This document shows, one piece after another, positions 11,294-23,700 of a DNA stretch of 64,000 nucleotides. The DNA lies in the NCBI GenBank assembly GCA_033807775.1, contig CM066312.1:25579696-25643695 (forward strand). Reading direction: 5' to 3'. The notes under the pieces were generated by a model that saw nothing but the letters and a program-made list of their open reading frames with translations, was not told the DNA's origin and searched no databases. The translations under genes and the position numbers were made by a program. This DNA is from Saussurea involucrata (Eukaryota; Streptophyta; Magnoliopsida; Asterales; Asteraceae). Numbering within the stretch: the stretch's first letter is position 1; each line of letters opens with the position of its first letter.

Positions 11294-14200
11294 TCACACC
11301 ATGTTAATCATTCCTAACTTACCCACCAAGAAGTTGAATCTTTTCTCGTCTAATGCTTTGGTGAATAAGTCAGCGAGTTGATATTCTGTGGGCACGAAAT
11401 GCATTTCGATTGTACCGTATTCAACATGATGTTTCAAGAAATGATACCTTATATCGATATGCTTGGTTTTTGAGTGTTGCACAGGGTTGGCAGAGATAGC
11501 AATAGCACTTTTGGAATCACAGAAGATGGGTATTTTGAACAGAATGTGGCCGTAGTCTTTTAGCTGAGTCTTCATCCATAGAACCTGAGAACAACAGCTA
11601 GCGGCAGCAACGTATTCAGCTTCTGCAGTGGATGTGGAGACACAATTATGCTTCTTGGAGGTCCAACTGACTAGTTTACCACCTAGGAATTGACAACTCC
11701 CAGAGGTACTCTTTCTGTCGAGCATGCATCCTCCATAGTCTGAATCTGTATAAGCTTTAAGACTAAAACCAGAGTTCCGTAGATACCAGAGACCAAGATT
11801 GTTGGTCCCCTTCAGGTATCTAAAGATTCTTTTTACAGCATCATAATGTGATTTCTTTGGATTAGCTTGATAACGTGCACAAAGACATGTGGCATGCATA
11901 ATGTCAGGTCTGCTTGCTGTTAAGTATAACAGAGATCCAATCATGCCTCTATAGAGAGTACATTCTACAGAAATACCATTTGGATCTAAGAATAACTTAT
12001 TTCCAGTGGCCATTGGAGTCTTCATTGCAGAGGTATCAGAGAGATTATATTTTAAAAGTATGTCAGAGACATATTTGGCTTGATTTATAAAAATTCCCTC
12101 TGAAGATTGTTTGACTTGAAGTCCGAGGAAGAATGTTAATTCTCCCATCATACTCATTTCAAACTCACTCTGCATGAGTTTTTCAAAAAATTTGCACTCT
12201 TCTGAATTTGTAGACCCAAAAATTATGTCATCTACGTATATTTATACAAGCATTATCTCACTATTTTTGCGTTTATAGAATAAGGTAGTATCTGTTGTAC
12301 CTCTGTTGTAGCCATTGACTAGAAGGAAGGTAGAAAGTCGTTCGTACCATGCTCTTGGAGCCTGTTTCAGTCCGTATAGAGCCTTTTCAAGGTAGTATAC
12401 ATGCCTTGGAAACTTTGAGCTTTCAAAACCTGGTGGCTGATTTACGTAAACCTCTTCTTGGATTTCACCGTTTAGAAAAGCTGATTTTACGTCCATCTGA
12501 TAGACTTTAAAACCTCTGTGGGCTGCGAAGGCTAAGAATATTCTTATTGCTTCGAGACGTGCGACAGGGGCAAAAGTTTCATCGTAGTCTATGCCTTCTT
12601 CTTGTCTATATCCTTTTGCTACTAATCTTTCTTTGTTTCTGACGACCACTCCATCTTCATCCTTCTTGTTTCTGTAGACCCATTTAGTCCCAATGGCCTG
12701 TTTCCCTCTTGGCAGAGGTACTAAAGTCCATACTCTGTTACGCTCAAATTGCAGAAGTTCTTCTTGCATGGCGTCTACCCAGTTTGGGTCATCTAGGGCT
12801 TCAGAAATCTTCTTTGGTTCTATAACACTAATAAAATTTGTAAAGAAACAAAAATTAGCAGTGGCAGACCTTGTTTTTACTGAGTCAGAAGGTTCTCCAA
12901 TTATTTGGCTTAGAGGATGGCTTTTTGTCCACTGAGTTGTGCGTGGAAGATGATCATCAATGTCATCAAAACTTTCTTCAGAGGCTTCTTGTGTTTCTTC
13001 TTGTGTAGCCTCCGATGTTCTTCGTGCCTTGGTAGTTGATTCTACCGTTTGTGGAATGATTGGTACGAGTGGTGGTGGAGTTTGTTCCTCTGAGGATGTA
13101 TAGTCTTGGTCCTCGATCTCCTCTGTAATTGGTTCTTCTATGGTTTGTGCAGCTTCTGTGGTCGTTTTTCTTGATGTTTCATCTTCTGCACTTTCTTCTG
13201 CTTCAGCAATTGCATCTGTAGTATTTATAGAAGAAGATGAAGCATTATTTGGACCAGTTAGAGTCATACCTGTAGGATTTTGTCCGACAGAGGATGGTTC
13301 TTCAGAAACTCTGATGGTTTCGACAGAAGGATCAATGTCATTGTGGAACATCTCCAAAAATAGAAGATTCAAATCTTCTTTTGTTCTTGAGATGTCAGAG
13401 GATTTCCCTTTAATTCCGAGTTCTGAACTTATTTGCTCAGAAGTCATTTGGAATGAATCATCAAAAGAAACATTGATGCTTTCTACAATCTTGTGAGACT
13501 TTGTAAGGAATGTTCTGTAGGCTTTGGAAGTGGCAGAGTATCCAATGAATTTGCCTTCATCTGCTTTTACATCAAACTTTCCTCTCGAATCTCTATCGTT
13601 TAAGACAAAACATTTGCATCCGAATACATGGAAAAATTTGATGTTTGGCCGCCTTTTGTTAAGCAATTCGTAAGGCGTCTTGAGGTGTCTTTTCACAATG
13701 GTTGATCGATTTTGAGTATAACATGCAGTAGAAATTTCTTCTGCCCAAAAGTTCATTGATAATCCGCATGCTGATATCATAGTTCTTGCGGCTTCCACAA
13801 GTGTTCGATTCTTTCTTTCGACAACACCGTTCTGTTGTGGAGTGCGAGCTGCAGAGAAGTTCTGTGATATTCCTTCTGTTGAAAGATAGGCTTCAATGAC
13901 AGAGTTTTTAAATTCTGTGCCATTGTCACTTCTTAACTTCTGTATTCTGCAATCATAAAAAACTTGGATTCTTTTCATTAGATTTATCAATATATTTGGA
14001 ACATCTGATTTCTTTCTAACGAATTCAAACCATGTGAAACGTGAATACTCATCAATTAGGACAAGTATGTATTTCTTGCCACCTAGGCTCTGTATGGCAA
14101 TGGGACCGCAGAGGTCGACATGAAGCATGTACAGAGGTCTAGTGCAAGATACGTCAGTTTTGCCTTTGTGGGAAGCCCTTCTGTGTTTTCCCATTTCACA

Positions 14201-14740
14201 GGCCGAACACAAATGATCCTTATTGAATTTAACATTTGGCAAACCTTTAACTAGATTGAGTTTTACTAGTTTATCCAGGGTATGAAAGTTTAAGTGACAG
14301 AACCTGTTGTGCCATAACCACGCTTCTTCACTTTTGCAGGCTACTAGACAAACTTTGTCCTTGGATTTTGAAGTAAAATTCATTAGCTATAGATCACCTC
14401 TTCTTTCAGCTCGCAGAAGTTCCATTCCTGTGTTTTCACTTTGTAGAGAGCAGAAAGTTCTTTTGAATAACACATCGAATCCTGTATCACAGAGTTGACT
14501 TACGCTTAGTAGGTTGTGTTTGAGGCCATTCATATATGCAACTTTGTATACAGAGACATTTTCTTTCTGTATCACTCCATAGCCTTTGATGTGTCCCTTC
14601 ATGTTGTCTCCAAAGGTTACAGATCCACCATTGTGTGTTTCTTTGTATGTGGATAGTAATCTTCTGTTGCCAGTCATATGCCTTGAGCATCCGGAGTCAA
14701 GATACCAAATTGGCATATGTTGCTTCTGTAAGACAATCAT
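11294..14740 (-). pseudogene. SIRE-B pol: protease, integrase, RT, RNase H, with two in-frame stops
   Basis: One reading frame covers the polyprotein, interrupted by TAG at 14,387-14,389 and TAA at 12,242-12,244. Order: aspartic protease (WYLDSGCSRHMTG), integrase HHCC finger (CSACEMGKH), integrase catalytic core with DD35E residues in HVDLCGP, RSDNGTEF and VVERKNRT, an acidic/Ser-rich linker, RT (YQMDVKSAFLNG and YVDDIIFGSTN) and RNase H (AYTDSDYGG, ending KRFNFLVGKLGM). The second stop lies one codon before IYVDD, where SIRE-A has Gln, so CAA to TAA is the likely change and RT would be truncated before its active site. Otherwise domains are complete and close to those of SIRE-A. Confidence 0.92.
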
Positions 14741-15309
14741 AGAGATTTAGGTACCCATATCCATATGGGTCCAATATTGTTAGAATTTTTCAAGTTTGCC
14801 TTGGCATTCTTGAAATACATTTTATCTTTTGTAGAAGAATCAGATTGTTTCTCTTTTGGTTCTGACTTTCGAATTTCAGTGGTGAGAAAGCAATCTGGAC
14901 TTGAGAAGTGTTTATTCAATTTAAACATAAGATCAAAACAATGACAATATTGAATATGAGATGTGATTTGTTTGAACTTTTCATTGAATTTTCTGAACTG
15001 AGCCACAGAGACATTACACTCTTTCTTTACATTAGATTTCCTATTACAATAAGATCTATGAATACTAGAATGTTGTTTGCAAAAGTCTTGTTTAGTTCCC
15101 GCCTTCTGTGACTCTCTTCTGTGGTGAACATCTTTCTTCACTGTCACAGAGGAAAAATATTTGTTAGCTTCAGGCCATTTTCCCTTTTGTTGCCAAGTGG
15201 GATTCTCTTTGATTTTCCTTAAAGGTTTTGAAAATTTTAAGCTTTTTGGATTTTCAGAGGCCTTTTTCAGATTTTCAAGCTCTGTAGAGGTTTTGACTTG
15301 TATACACAT
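14737..15309 (-). pseudogene. SIRE-B gag-protease junction region in a shifted frame
   Basis: A 190-codon open stretch between gag and protease, in a different frame from both. It is Lys/Ser-rich, contains a Cys/His-rich section and ends in GPIWIWVPKSL, which matches GPIMQWVPKKN at the same place in SIRE-A (20,770). In SIRE-A this region is in frame with protease, so the shift in SIRE-B is more likely damage than programmed frameshifting. Structural tail of Gag or a Gag-Pol linker; function not recognisable. Confidence 0.65.
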
Positions 15310-15415
15310 TTTGAGAAAATCTGGACGGATAGGTATCTCTGTGATTTTCTCTTTTGGAGAAATTGTTCTGTTAAGAACTTCAGAGGAGATTTTGACATCT
15401 CTGTGTCACAGTGAA

Positions 15416-17920
15416 TTATCCCTGATTTGAAATCAGTCTCTGAGTCGTCAGAGGATGAATCGTCCTCATATGCAGAGGTTGAGTCATTTCTTTCGACAGA
15501 GGCTGGATTTTCTGAGCATGTATCATACGAGCTTTCTTCCTCTGAAAAAAAAAACTTTCGTAGTTGGCAGAGGTTTCTAATGAGATCTCTTCAGCGAGTT
15601 TTTGATTTATAGAAGATGTACAGAGATTTTCTAAAATATTTGATTTCAAAACTTCCAAAATTTCTTTTTCAATAGATTCTTCAAGTTTTTCTTCTGAAAA
15701 AATGGGTTTAAACTCAGGAGCTTCTGCTGACAATTTCTTTTCAACATTTATCATACAGACAAAAGCGACATGTGTTTGAGTCTCTGGTTTACCAAACTTA
15801 AAGATACCAATCTGATCTTGTGTTTTTAGATATTTCTTTGGTTTGATTTCTCTTTTGACAGAGGTTGAAGATGATGAATCTGTGTTTTCAAACCACACAT
15901 TGATCATCTTTGTATGTTTCCTCAAGTGAGGTTCTGCAGAGGTTTTAACCCTTTTACTTACAGAGAGTAAGTTTGGAAAGTTTGGTTTGTTAGTTTTTCC
16001 CAAAACAAATAGAGAGGACAAAGGTTTTAGTCGTTTATTTTCAACTCCTAAGGTAATGTCACTGTACCCTATACCTCGTCTTGCTATTTGAGTGTTTACC
16101 TTTTCATACACCTTCTGTGCATCTTTATAGTTTTTAATTAAAACTTCTCTTCTTAAAAGATCTTGCCAAAGTACCTCTCTTTCCTTTTGAAAGTATTCTT
16201 TGAGAGCTCTTATGTCTGTAGTTTCACTTCTTGAAACTGAAAGTTCTTTTGTTTTGATTTTTAAAGCATAGGTTAAATCAGAAATTTGCCTTTTTAAAGG
16301 ATCTATATTTTTGCTCCAATATTTTTCGACTTTTCCTTTTTCTTCAAAGATTTTGGCTTTTTCTTGAGTGAGAAGCCTTACTTCTCTCTCATTAAAGGTC
16401 AGCTTTTTCTGAATTCTTTCAATTATATCTTTCAGTTCAATGTTAAGTTTAAATAAATAACCATCTACAGAATTAGTACTTGAGATAGAGTTTGAAATGG
16501 ATACCTCATTGTCAGTGCAGGAGTCAACTTCTGCCATGCCACAGAACAGGGCATTTGTGAGAAATTCATCGTCAGAGGTAGAGTCTGACTCGAAGTCTTC
16601 TTTGCTTGCCTCAGAATGCCCTTTGTTCGCCATTAGGGATTTTTGTGCGTAATACTCGGCCTTCTTTTTGTAAAAAGCTGAGTCCTTCTGTGGGCGATTT
16701 GGTCTACTTCTGCATTCTTTTGCGAAATGACCTGGCTTGCCGCAGTTGAAACAACCTTGGGAGATGTTTCCAGTTCGGTCGTCGGACTTCTGTAGGTCTC
16801 CACCTTTCTCTGTTCGGCATTCGTTTGCGTAATGACCGGGTTTACCACATTTGTAGCATTCTTGTGTGTGGCCTATCTTGTCATCTGATCTCTGTCGATC
16901 ATTTCCTCTGTAGCTTCTGTCGCTCGACCTCTGTAGGTCATCATTTCTGTAGTCTGACCTCTGTCGGTCACTTGATTCTTCTCTTCTTCCATCATCTCTT
17001 CTACCCGAAATCCTTTGGTTATTTCTAAACTCTCTTGTCAATAGAGCCATTGATTTAGCTAATGACGCAAGAGTTATCTCTTCCTCTATCAGCTCGTCTT
17101 CTTCGCTATCAACCATTACCATCTTCTTTTTCTCCTTCTTTTTCTCCTCTGTAGATCTCTCATTTCTTGGTCTGTCTGCAGCCTCTGTAGATTTACTAAC
17201 CAATGCGTATGGCACAGTGGTTAGTGTTTTAGCTTGAGCTATTTGAGGCTCTTGTGCAGCAAGTGTTCCATAGAGATCAGAGAGTGTCCAGGAGTCTAGA
17301 TCTTGATTTGTTTGTAAAGACATAGACAACTGAAGCCACTCATCTTTCAGGCTCTTTAGAAACATGACGTTATTTTCTTCCGTGGTTCTGTGAATACCAG
17401 ACTTTTTGCATTTGTTTATGAGAGAGTTGAACCGGTCGTATGTTGTTTGCAGAGATTCTGTTGCAGAGGCTCTGAAAGCATGATATTCATTTATGTATTG
17501 TGCCCTTCGGTTCTTCTGAGTTTTAGCACCCCCTTCCAACTGTCTTTCTAATTCTTTCCAGAGATCGTGCGCTGTTTCGCATGCATCTAAGGATTGAAAA
17601 AGTTCGTTGGGGATTGCCATTATCAATATTCTCTTTGTTTTCTGTGCAACTTCATCTTCTGCCTTATCTTCATTTGACCATTCTTCTCTTGGCTTAGGTT
17701 TTTGATGTTCAGGGATTTCAGCAGATTCAGCAGTAGCTGGTACACGTGGCATATTTATCATCGGAACTGGAGGAGGATTGTAAAGATATTGTTTGAGAGT
17801 TTTTTCAGTACCCTCAAAGAAATGAACCATTCTTATATTCCATTGAGGATACTCATCTCTAAGAAGAGTAGGAGGTTTGGTTAGTGAGCCAGCAGTGAAA
17901 AAGTTATTTGTATTTGTCAT
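15416..17920 (-). CDS. SIRE-B gag: nucleocapsid/capsid protein, long Sirevirus form
   Basis: I place the start at the ATG at 17,920 (MTNTNNFF), about 145 bp below the PBS; the frame is open further upstream but that is leader. The product is about 834 residues. Residues about 10-230 form the Copia-type gag domain (YPQWNIRMVHFFEG, then AHDLWKELERQLEGG). Two CCHC zinc knuckles follow at about 354-368 (CYKCGKPGHYANEC) and 388-402 (CFNCGKPGHFAKEC). The rest is a long Lys/Glu-rich coiled coil. This length and coiled coil are typical of Sireviruses. No stop interrupts it, so virus-like-particle protein could still be made, but the downstream Gag-Pol continuation is out of frame. Confidence 0.88.
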   Translation of the reverse strand: MTNTNNFFTAGSLTKPPTLLRDEYPQWNIRMVHFFEGTEKTLKQYLYNPPPVPMINMPRVPATAESAEIPEHQKPKPREEWSNEDKAEDEVAQKTKRILIMAIPNELFQSLDACETAHDLWKELERQLEGGAKTQKNRRAQYINEYHAFRASATESLQTTYDRFNSLINKCKKSGIHRTTEENNVMFLKSLKDEWLQLSMSLQTNQDLDSWTLSDLYGTLAAQEPQIAQAKTLTTVPYALVSKSTEAADRPRNERSTEEKKKEKKKMVMVDSEEDELIEEEITLASLAKSMALLTREFRNNQRISGRRDDGRREESSDRQRSDYRNDDLQRSSDRSYRGNDRQRSDDKIGHTQECYKCGKPGHYANECRTEKGGDLQKSDDRTGNISQGCFNCGKPGHFAKECRSRPNRPQKDSAFYKKKAEYYAQKSLMANKGHSEASKEDFESDSTSDDEFLTNALFCGMAEVDSCTDNEVSISNSISSTNSVDGYLFKLNIELKDIIERIQKKLTFNEREVRLLTQEKAKIFEEKGKVEKYWSKNIDPLKRQISDLTYALKIKTKELSVSRSETTDIRALKEYFQKEREVLWQDLLRREVLIKNYKDAQKVYEKVNTQIARRGIGYSDITLGVENKRLKPLSSLFVLGKTNKPNFPNLLSVSKRVKTSAEPHLRKHTKMINVWFENTDSSSSTSVKREIKPKKYLKTQDQIGIFKFGKPETQTHVAFVCMINVEKKLSAEAPEFKPIFSEEKLEESIEKEILEVLKSNILENLCTSSINQKLAEEISLETSANYESFFFQRKKARMIHAQKIQPLSKEMTQPLHMRTIHPLTTQRLISNQG

Positions 17921-18065
17921 TTTGAGGAGAGGATTTCTCAATATGAAGATCTGGAAGGTTTTCTGGGTACGACTAATATTTAGAAATATTGTGATGAAGA
18001 GAGAAAATAATCTATCAAATAAAAGTTGTAAAACGAGGATCACTTGATATTGAAAATCAAGCTAG

Positions 18066-18077
18066 GCTCTGATACCA
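18066..18077 (-). other. SIRE-B primer-binding site (initiator Met tRNA)
   Basis: TGGTATCAGAGC on the minus strand, two bases inside the 5' LTR. It is complementary to the 3' end of plant initiator tRNA-Met. Confidence 0.93.
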
Positions 18078-18079
18078 AT

Positions 18080-18913
18080 TGTTGGTTCCCGTTTTGGTTA
18101 AACAAGATTATCAGATCTATTAGTTCAGGTTTAAGGTTTGATGCGGAAGCGTATTTAAAGAACTAACAGATAAGTTTGATAGATTTAGAACAAACTATAA
18201 ATAAACAGTGAACAGAATATTATATCTCAAAGTTTACTGAATATATATCAAGAACAGGTTTATGAACCGTGAGTAAGAAAAAGCTTTAAAACAGATATGA
18301 CTCTTAAGGTGAATAAGCTTTTGTGTTCTTGATGTTGTTGTGTTTTTTATTTTTGTGTGTAAGGAAGAACTCAACATGAGTCTTCCTTATATACTACTCT
18401 AAAGGGGACCATAAAGCATATGCTACTATTCAAAAGGTACGTATGAATAGTTGAGAGGATGTCGTGAACAGTTGCAAGGATGGCATGAACAGTCAGACGT
18501 GCTATATTGCATTTAATGCAGCAGACGTCTAATATGTACTAAGCCCTACTGAGTCCAATCAGAGTTTGACACGTCGACGTTGGACAGGGCATGCTACCAT
18601 GCAAGTTGATGTACGAGTCCTTTAACAGTAGCAAGATATTATAAATATCTTCAAGTCTCAGTAAGGACCACAGAGGCTTTGTAATGAGTTACAGAGGTTC
18701 TGCGGTCTGGTCCTCTGGAGCAGTCTTCGCCGGATTCCGAGTCTTTGGTCTTCTTTGTGCGTATGACAGAGCTTCTGTAGGAAGCCTCTGCTGCTTCTGT
18801 AGCTTCTTGATTTCTCGGTAATGTCGGCAGAGCCTCTGTAAGAGGCTTTCTTCACTTAGCCTATTTTTCACTACTTCTAAATACTTCTATGATTAGGAAG
18901 ATTGAAGCTAACA
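18080..18913 (-). repeat. SIRE-B 5' LTR
   Basis: 834 bp, TG...CA, matching 5,252-6,091 with four substitutions and one 6-bp deletion counted by eye. A TATA box (TATATAAG on minus) is at about 18,387-18,394 and would drive the genomic RNA. Confidence 0.95.
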
Positions 18914-18918
18914 AGCAC
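18914..18918. repeat. Target-site duplication AGCAC, right copy (SIRE-B)
   Basis: Identical to 5,247-5,251; it marks the rejoining point of the SIRE-A pol gene. Confidence 0.93.
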
Positions 18919-20749
18919 CAATTATAAGATGATGGGGGTGATCCTTTGTCCATCTTGTCATGGGAGCATGGACAACAGGAGGGGTTTGTGCTTCTGATGG
19001 GAAAAGACGATCTTCAGCATCAGAGCTCTGTGGATTGGCATCAGGGCTCTGTGGTACACAACTTTGGAGAGTGGCCTCATTGCTCTGTGAGTTGCCAACA
19101 GGGCTCTGTGAAGGTGAGCTTTCAAATAGGGAGTCTCTGCCAATATTGGTTAGCAGAGGTGATGATGGCTCTAGTTCAGTTTCTCCTACATTTGATTGTG
19201 GTTACTCATTTCTCTGAATAACACCTGTAGACAGAGAAGTAGATGGTGAAGTATTGGAGGGACCAATAAGAGTTGTACCTTTCAGATTATGTTCTGTTGA
19301 ATTCTGAGCTTAATTGCCTCTGTTGATGTTGACAGAGGAATCATCATCATCGAAGAAGTCATAGAACACAAGATTGATATCTTCTTCCCTTTTCTTAGAA
19401 GAACTTGGTTTGTTCTGCTCATTCTGTGTCCCTTCTGTTGATTTTCGATCAGAGGAACTTGATGTACTTTCATCAAAGGACACATTTACACTTTCTTGAA
19501 TAACACGGGTTCTGGTATTGTAGACTCTGTAAGCTTTAGAGGTTAAGGAATAACCAATAAAGATTCCTTCGTCCGCCTTCTTGTTGAATTTACCCATATG
19601 TTCTATGTCATTCAAGATGTAACACTTGCAGCCGAAAATATGAAAATATTTCACGTTTGGCCTTCTGTTGTTGATGAGTTCTTAGGGAGTCTTCTTAAAT
19701 CTCTTCACTATTACAACTCTGTTTTGGGTAAAACAGGCTGTTGAGACTGCCTCTGCCCAGAAGTTGATGGGAAGGACAGAACCGGCCAACATGGTTCTTG
19801 CGGCTTCTACCAGAGTTCTGTTCTTTCTCTCCACTACTCTATTCTGTTGTGGAGTTCTGGCAGCTGAGAAGTTCTGGGAGATTCCTTCTTCTGAAAGATA
19901 GGCATCTATTCTAGCATTCTTAAACTCTGTCCCATTATCACTTCTCAACTTTTGAATTTTGAGACCTAACAGAACCTGTATCCTTCTCAACAAACTTATC
20001 AGAATTTCTAGGACATCAAATTTTACTCTGATGAACTCAATCCATGTATATCTAGAAAATTCATCAATTAGCACAAGAATATACTTCTTACCCGACAGAC
20101 TTTGCACAGAGATTGGACCACAAAGATCCACATGAAGCATATTCAAAGGTCTTGGGCAATTGTGATCACTCTTAGTTCTGTGTGAAGATCTTTTCATCTT
20201 ACCCAGCTCACAAGCAGAACAGAGATGGTCTTTGTCAAATTTTAGCGAAGGAAGTCCTTTTACTAAGTTCAATTTCACGAGCTTGTCAAGATTTGAAAAG
20301 TTCAAATGGGCAAACCTTTTATGCTAGAGCCAGGCATCTTCATTTTTCAAAGAGACTAAACAGAGTTTTTCTGTTGTAGCTCCTTGATTTGGATTAAAGT
20401 TCATTTTGTACAGATTGCCTTTTCTGTTAGCTCTTAAAAGTTCTTGACCATACTCGGAAAGCAACAAGGAACAATACTTCTTCCTAAAATTGACATCGAA
20501 CCCATGATCACAGAGTTGACTTATACTGAGCAGATTATGATTTAATCCCTCAACATAAGCAACCTCAGAAACTGAAACACCACCATTAACTAAAGTACCA
20601 TAACCTCTAATTTGTCCACCATTGTCTCCTCCGAAGGTCACCGCACTCCCTTTCTTGTTCTTGAAAGAAGTTAGCAGCTCCTTATTGCCCGTCATGTGCC
20701 TGGAGCATCCGGAATCTAAATACCAGATCTGCACATGAGGTTTCTGCAA
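18919..20749 (-). pseudogene. SIRE-A pol, 5' half: protease and integrase
   Basis: Protease and integrase pieces lie in one frame: 20,749-20,324 (protease WYLDSGCSRHMTG), 20,305-19,682 (integrase finger and core with HVDLCGP, RSDNGTEF and VVERKNRT) and 19,654-19,310 (integrase C-terminal FHIFGCKCYILND and FIGYSLTSKAYRVY). Stops at about 20,324, 19,682 and 19,310 break it. From 19,310 to 18,919 the linker continues to WTKDHP-LIIG, where SIRE-B interrupts it; the frame resumes at 5,251. All three catalytic acidic residues of integrase are present, but the protein cannot be completed. Confidence 0.88.
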
Positions 20750-20755
20750 GACAAA

Positions 20756-23700
20756 TTAGTTCTTTTTAGGTACCCATTGCATGATGGGTCCTTTCTTGTT
20801 AGGCTTTGAGGTGTTAACAGTCTTTCCTACTGGCTTTTCATTCTTTGATGATGTGTCAGAGGTCTTTTTCTGTGCATTCTGAATGGTCTTGGGATTATTC
20901 CTTTGAGGTGACTGATTCAGAACACAGTGAGGACCATTCATATGGTTTTGCAGTTTTAACAATAGTTAAATGCAATTGCAGTTGATAGAACATGAAGACA
21001 ATTGGTGCACATTGTTGTTTTTATTCAAAAACTGTTGTTTGAATGGTGCTTGATTCTGAAAAACTTTAGGACCATACATTCTGTCCTGATTTGGTTTCTT
21101 AAATCTGTTGTTCCTTGAAACAAACTCTCTTGACACAAAGTTGTTTTTCTTTGGAACTGACTCACGTGACCAAAAAGAATTTCTTTGATTTACACCAGAA
21201 TTGGAAATAGGTCTGTCATTGACTATCCATTTGCCCTTCTGTTCTGGTGTAAACCTGACTGGTTTAAAATTAAAGGGAACTGAGGTGTTGTTCACTGGAA
21301 TATTTCTGGCTTTCTCTCTTTTCTCTACTTCTACTACATTAGAAGCAAGAGTCTTGAAGCCTTTGTTGTCAAACTCAGTTACTGGTATGAATCTTGATTG
21401 TTTCTTGAAAAATGAGACATCCTTTTTCAAATCAAAACATCCTGCGGGCATCTGCTTTTGTTTATGCAAAACTTTCTTTTGACCACAAAAATTCTGTTCA
21501 TCTACCTCAGAATCAGAGTCACTGTCAGAGCACTGAAAGTCTCTGGTGGCTCTGGTGGAGGTGTTAGACACCTGAGGTATCACAGAGGTATTAGCTTGAG
21601 CAGACTTAAACTTTCTCAACTTTGGTTTTAATGCATCAGAAACAACATTTTCCTCAAGAATTCTTTTAATATCCTCTTCAAATGATGTTCTGATTGATTC
21701 ATATGAAGGAGAGAAGACTGGCGCTTCAGGGTTGAGCTCGCTCTGTGTTTTATCAACAGAGGACTCATCCACAGAAGTAACAGACTTATGTCCCTTAAAA
21801 GAGTTGAAATTAAAAATCTCTTTTGGATCCAGACTATTAACAGAGTTAGGAAGTATGATTCTAGATCTTCCTTGATCAAGAATGAACTTTCCAGATGGTT
21901 TTATAACCTTTTCATGATTCAAGGAGTCATAGCTAACATTCCTGTAGTCAAGTCTTCTGGTTCTTTTGAAAACATCTGAGGTTTTGACTCTTTTGAAAGC
22001 AGCAGTACCAGAGATCACATCCTCTTGGATTTTCCCAACACAAAAAGCAAAGGACAGAGATGTCTTCTTCTTTTCGTTATAGGGAGCAAGGTCAGAGAAA
22101 CCAATACCTTGTGTATCCATCTGTGAGTTTATCTTAATGTGCACATCTTGTGCATCCTGGTACTTCTTGATTTGAATTTCTTTTCTCTGCAGGGATTGAT
22201 GTAAAACCTCCCTTTCGCTTTGAAAATAATCTTTTAAAGCAACAGAGTTAAGTCTTTCAGTTTCAGACTTCTTAACCTCTTCAGACTTTTGTTTCAAAAC
22301 ATTTTCAAACTCTTTAACCTTTTTAGAAAAGATGTTTTCCTTCTTCTGTTGTAAGATTTCTAGCTCAGATTTCTCTTTGAATATTTCTTCCTTTTCCTGT
22401 TCTAAGAGAGTTTTCTCTCTCTTGTAGAAGGACAGATCCTTCTGAGCTAGCTTTCTTAACTCTTTCTCTTCAGAAAGCTTTTGTTTCAAGAGTTGAAATT
22501 CTTCTGTTAGCAAAGAAACGTGCATTTCCAACTCAGAGTCGGACTTAGATTCAGAAGAGCATACCTTGGCACTGGGTCTGGTGGTCTCCAGCGCTCTGTT
22601 GTCTGGCTCTGTCACAGTAAGAGCAAACGCATGAGCCAAATCTTCTTATGTCGTTCTTTCTAACTTCTCTCCGGTCATCCAATCAACCTCTTCTCCCAAA
22701 CTCTCATCATGCACAGCGACTCCACAGAAGTTGGCTTGCTCTGGTTCATCGTCAGAGGATGAATCAGAGATCCAATTCTCCATCTCAGCAACGTAGCTTC
22801 TCTCTCTGTAATTGTACTTGTATTTGTTCTTATAGTAATCCTGGTCTTTTACCAGTTTACCTCTACAATTAGCAGAGAAATGCCCAGGTTTGCCACATCT
22901 AAAGCAACGTCCATCATTCTGGTTGATGGGTTGGGCAACATCAGTTTTCTGAGGAACTGGACCATTATACTTTTGTTGAGGTTGTGGTTGCGGTCTTTGT
23001 TCTTGTGGAGCTCTGTTATGGTAGTTCTGTTGTGCAGCATAACCTCTGTTCTCATCTTTCCCTTCTCTTTCGTATCTACCTTATCTGTCAAATGCTCTGT
23101 TGCCAAATCTCTTGTTAAATTTTTGAGTGATTAATGCAAGAGATTTAGCAAAAGCATTTATGTCATCATCTTCTGATGAACTTTTCTTCAGCATCACTTT
23201 CTGCTACCAGACTCTTCTTACCCTTCTTCTTCTCTTTCTTCTTATCTCTGCTAGAACTTTCTCTGTTGGATTTTCCTTCAGTGGTATTCTTTGACTATGA
23301 AACTAAAGCAATTGGACCTGCAATGGTGGATTTGCCCTTTTGTTTGACAACATCCTTCTCTTGTGCGGCGAGAGTGCCATACACATCAGTTAGAGACCAT
23401 GCATCTAGATCCTGGTTAGCTTGTAAAGACATGGACAGATTCAACCATTCATCATTTAAACTTTTCAAAAACAGAACATTGTTATCTTCCTTCGACCTAA
23501 CAATCCCACATTTTTTGCATTTGTTTATCAACACATTAAATCTGTTGTAGGTTTTTGTTGTAAGGTTTCCTCAGGAAGTGCCTTGAAATCATTGTATTCA
23601 TTTATACATTGGGTCCTTCTGTTCTTTTTGGTCTTAATTCCACCCTCAAGTTGATTAAGAAGCTGATCCCAGATTTCCTTAGCAGTAACACATGAATCTA

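Larger units (their letters stand above)
5252..18913 (-). mobile_element. SIRE-B: complete Sirevirus-type Copia retrotransposon nested in SIRE-A
   Basis: Complete 13.66-kb element on the minus strand. It has TG...CA LTRs (5,252-6,091 and 18,080-18,913), a perfect 5-bp TSD, a PBS for initiator Met tRNA next to the 5' LTR and a PPT next to the 3' LTR. Internal order is gag, protease, integrase, RT, RNase H, spacer with TATA box, third ORF. By eye the LTRs differ by four substitutions and one 6-bp indel (about 99.5% identity), so insertion was recent. The genes nevertheless carry several stops and frameshifts, so this copy is probably unable to move by itself. Confidence 0.95.

Noticed and set aside
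13140..13496. A 118-codon plus-strand open frame
   Set aside because: Antisense of the acidic Ser/Thr-rich integrase-RT linker of SIRE-B; low-complexity coding produces open antisense frames.
14737..15418. Programmed ribosomal frameshift between gag and pol in SIRE-B
   Set aside because: SIRE-A has the matching regions in one frame, so the frame changes in SIRE-B are better explained as damage. I see no convincing slippery site.
11294..18043. Endogenous pararetrovirus
   Set aside because: There is an integrase with DD35E, two LTRs, a TSD and a Met PBS; the order integrase before RT is that of Copia retrotransposons.
18066..18077. tRNA-Met gene
   Set aside because: Only the 12-base complement of the tRNA 3' end is present, next to an LTR. 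It is a primer-binding site, as are those at 24,297, 36,037 and 38,623.
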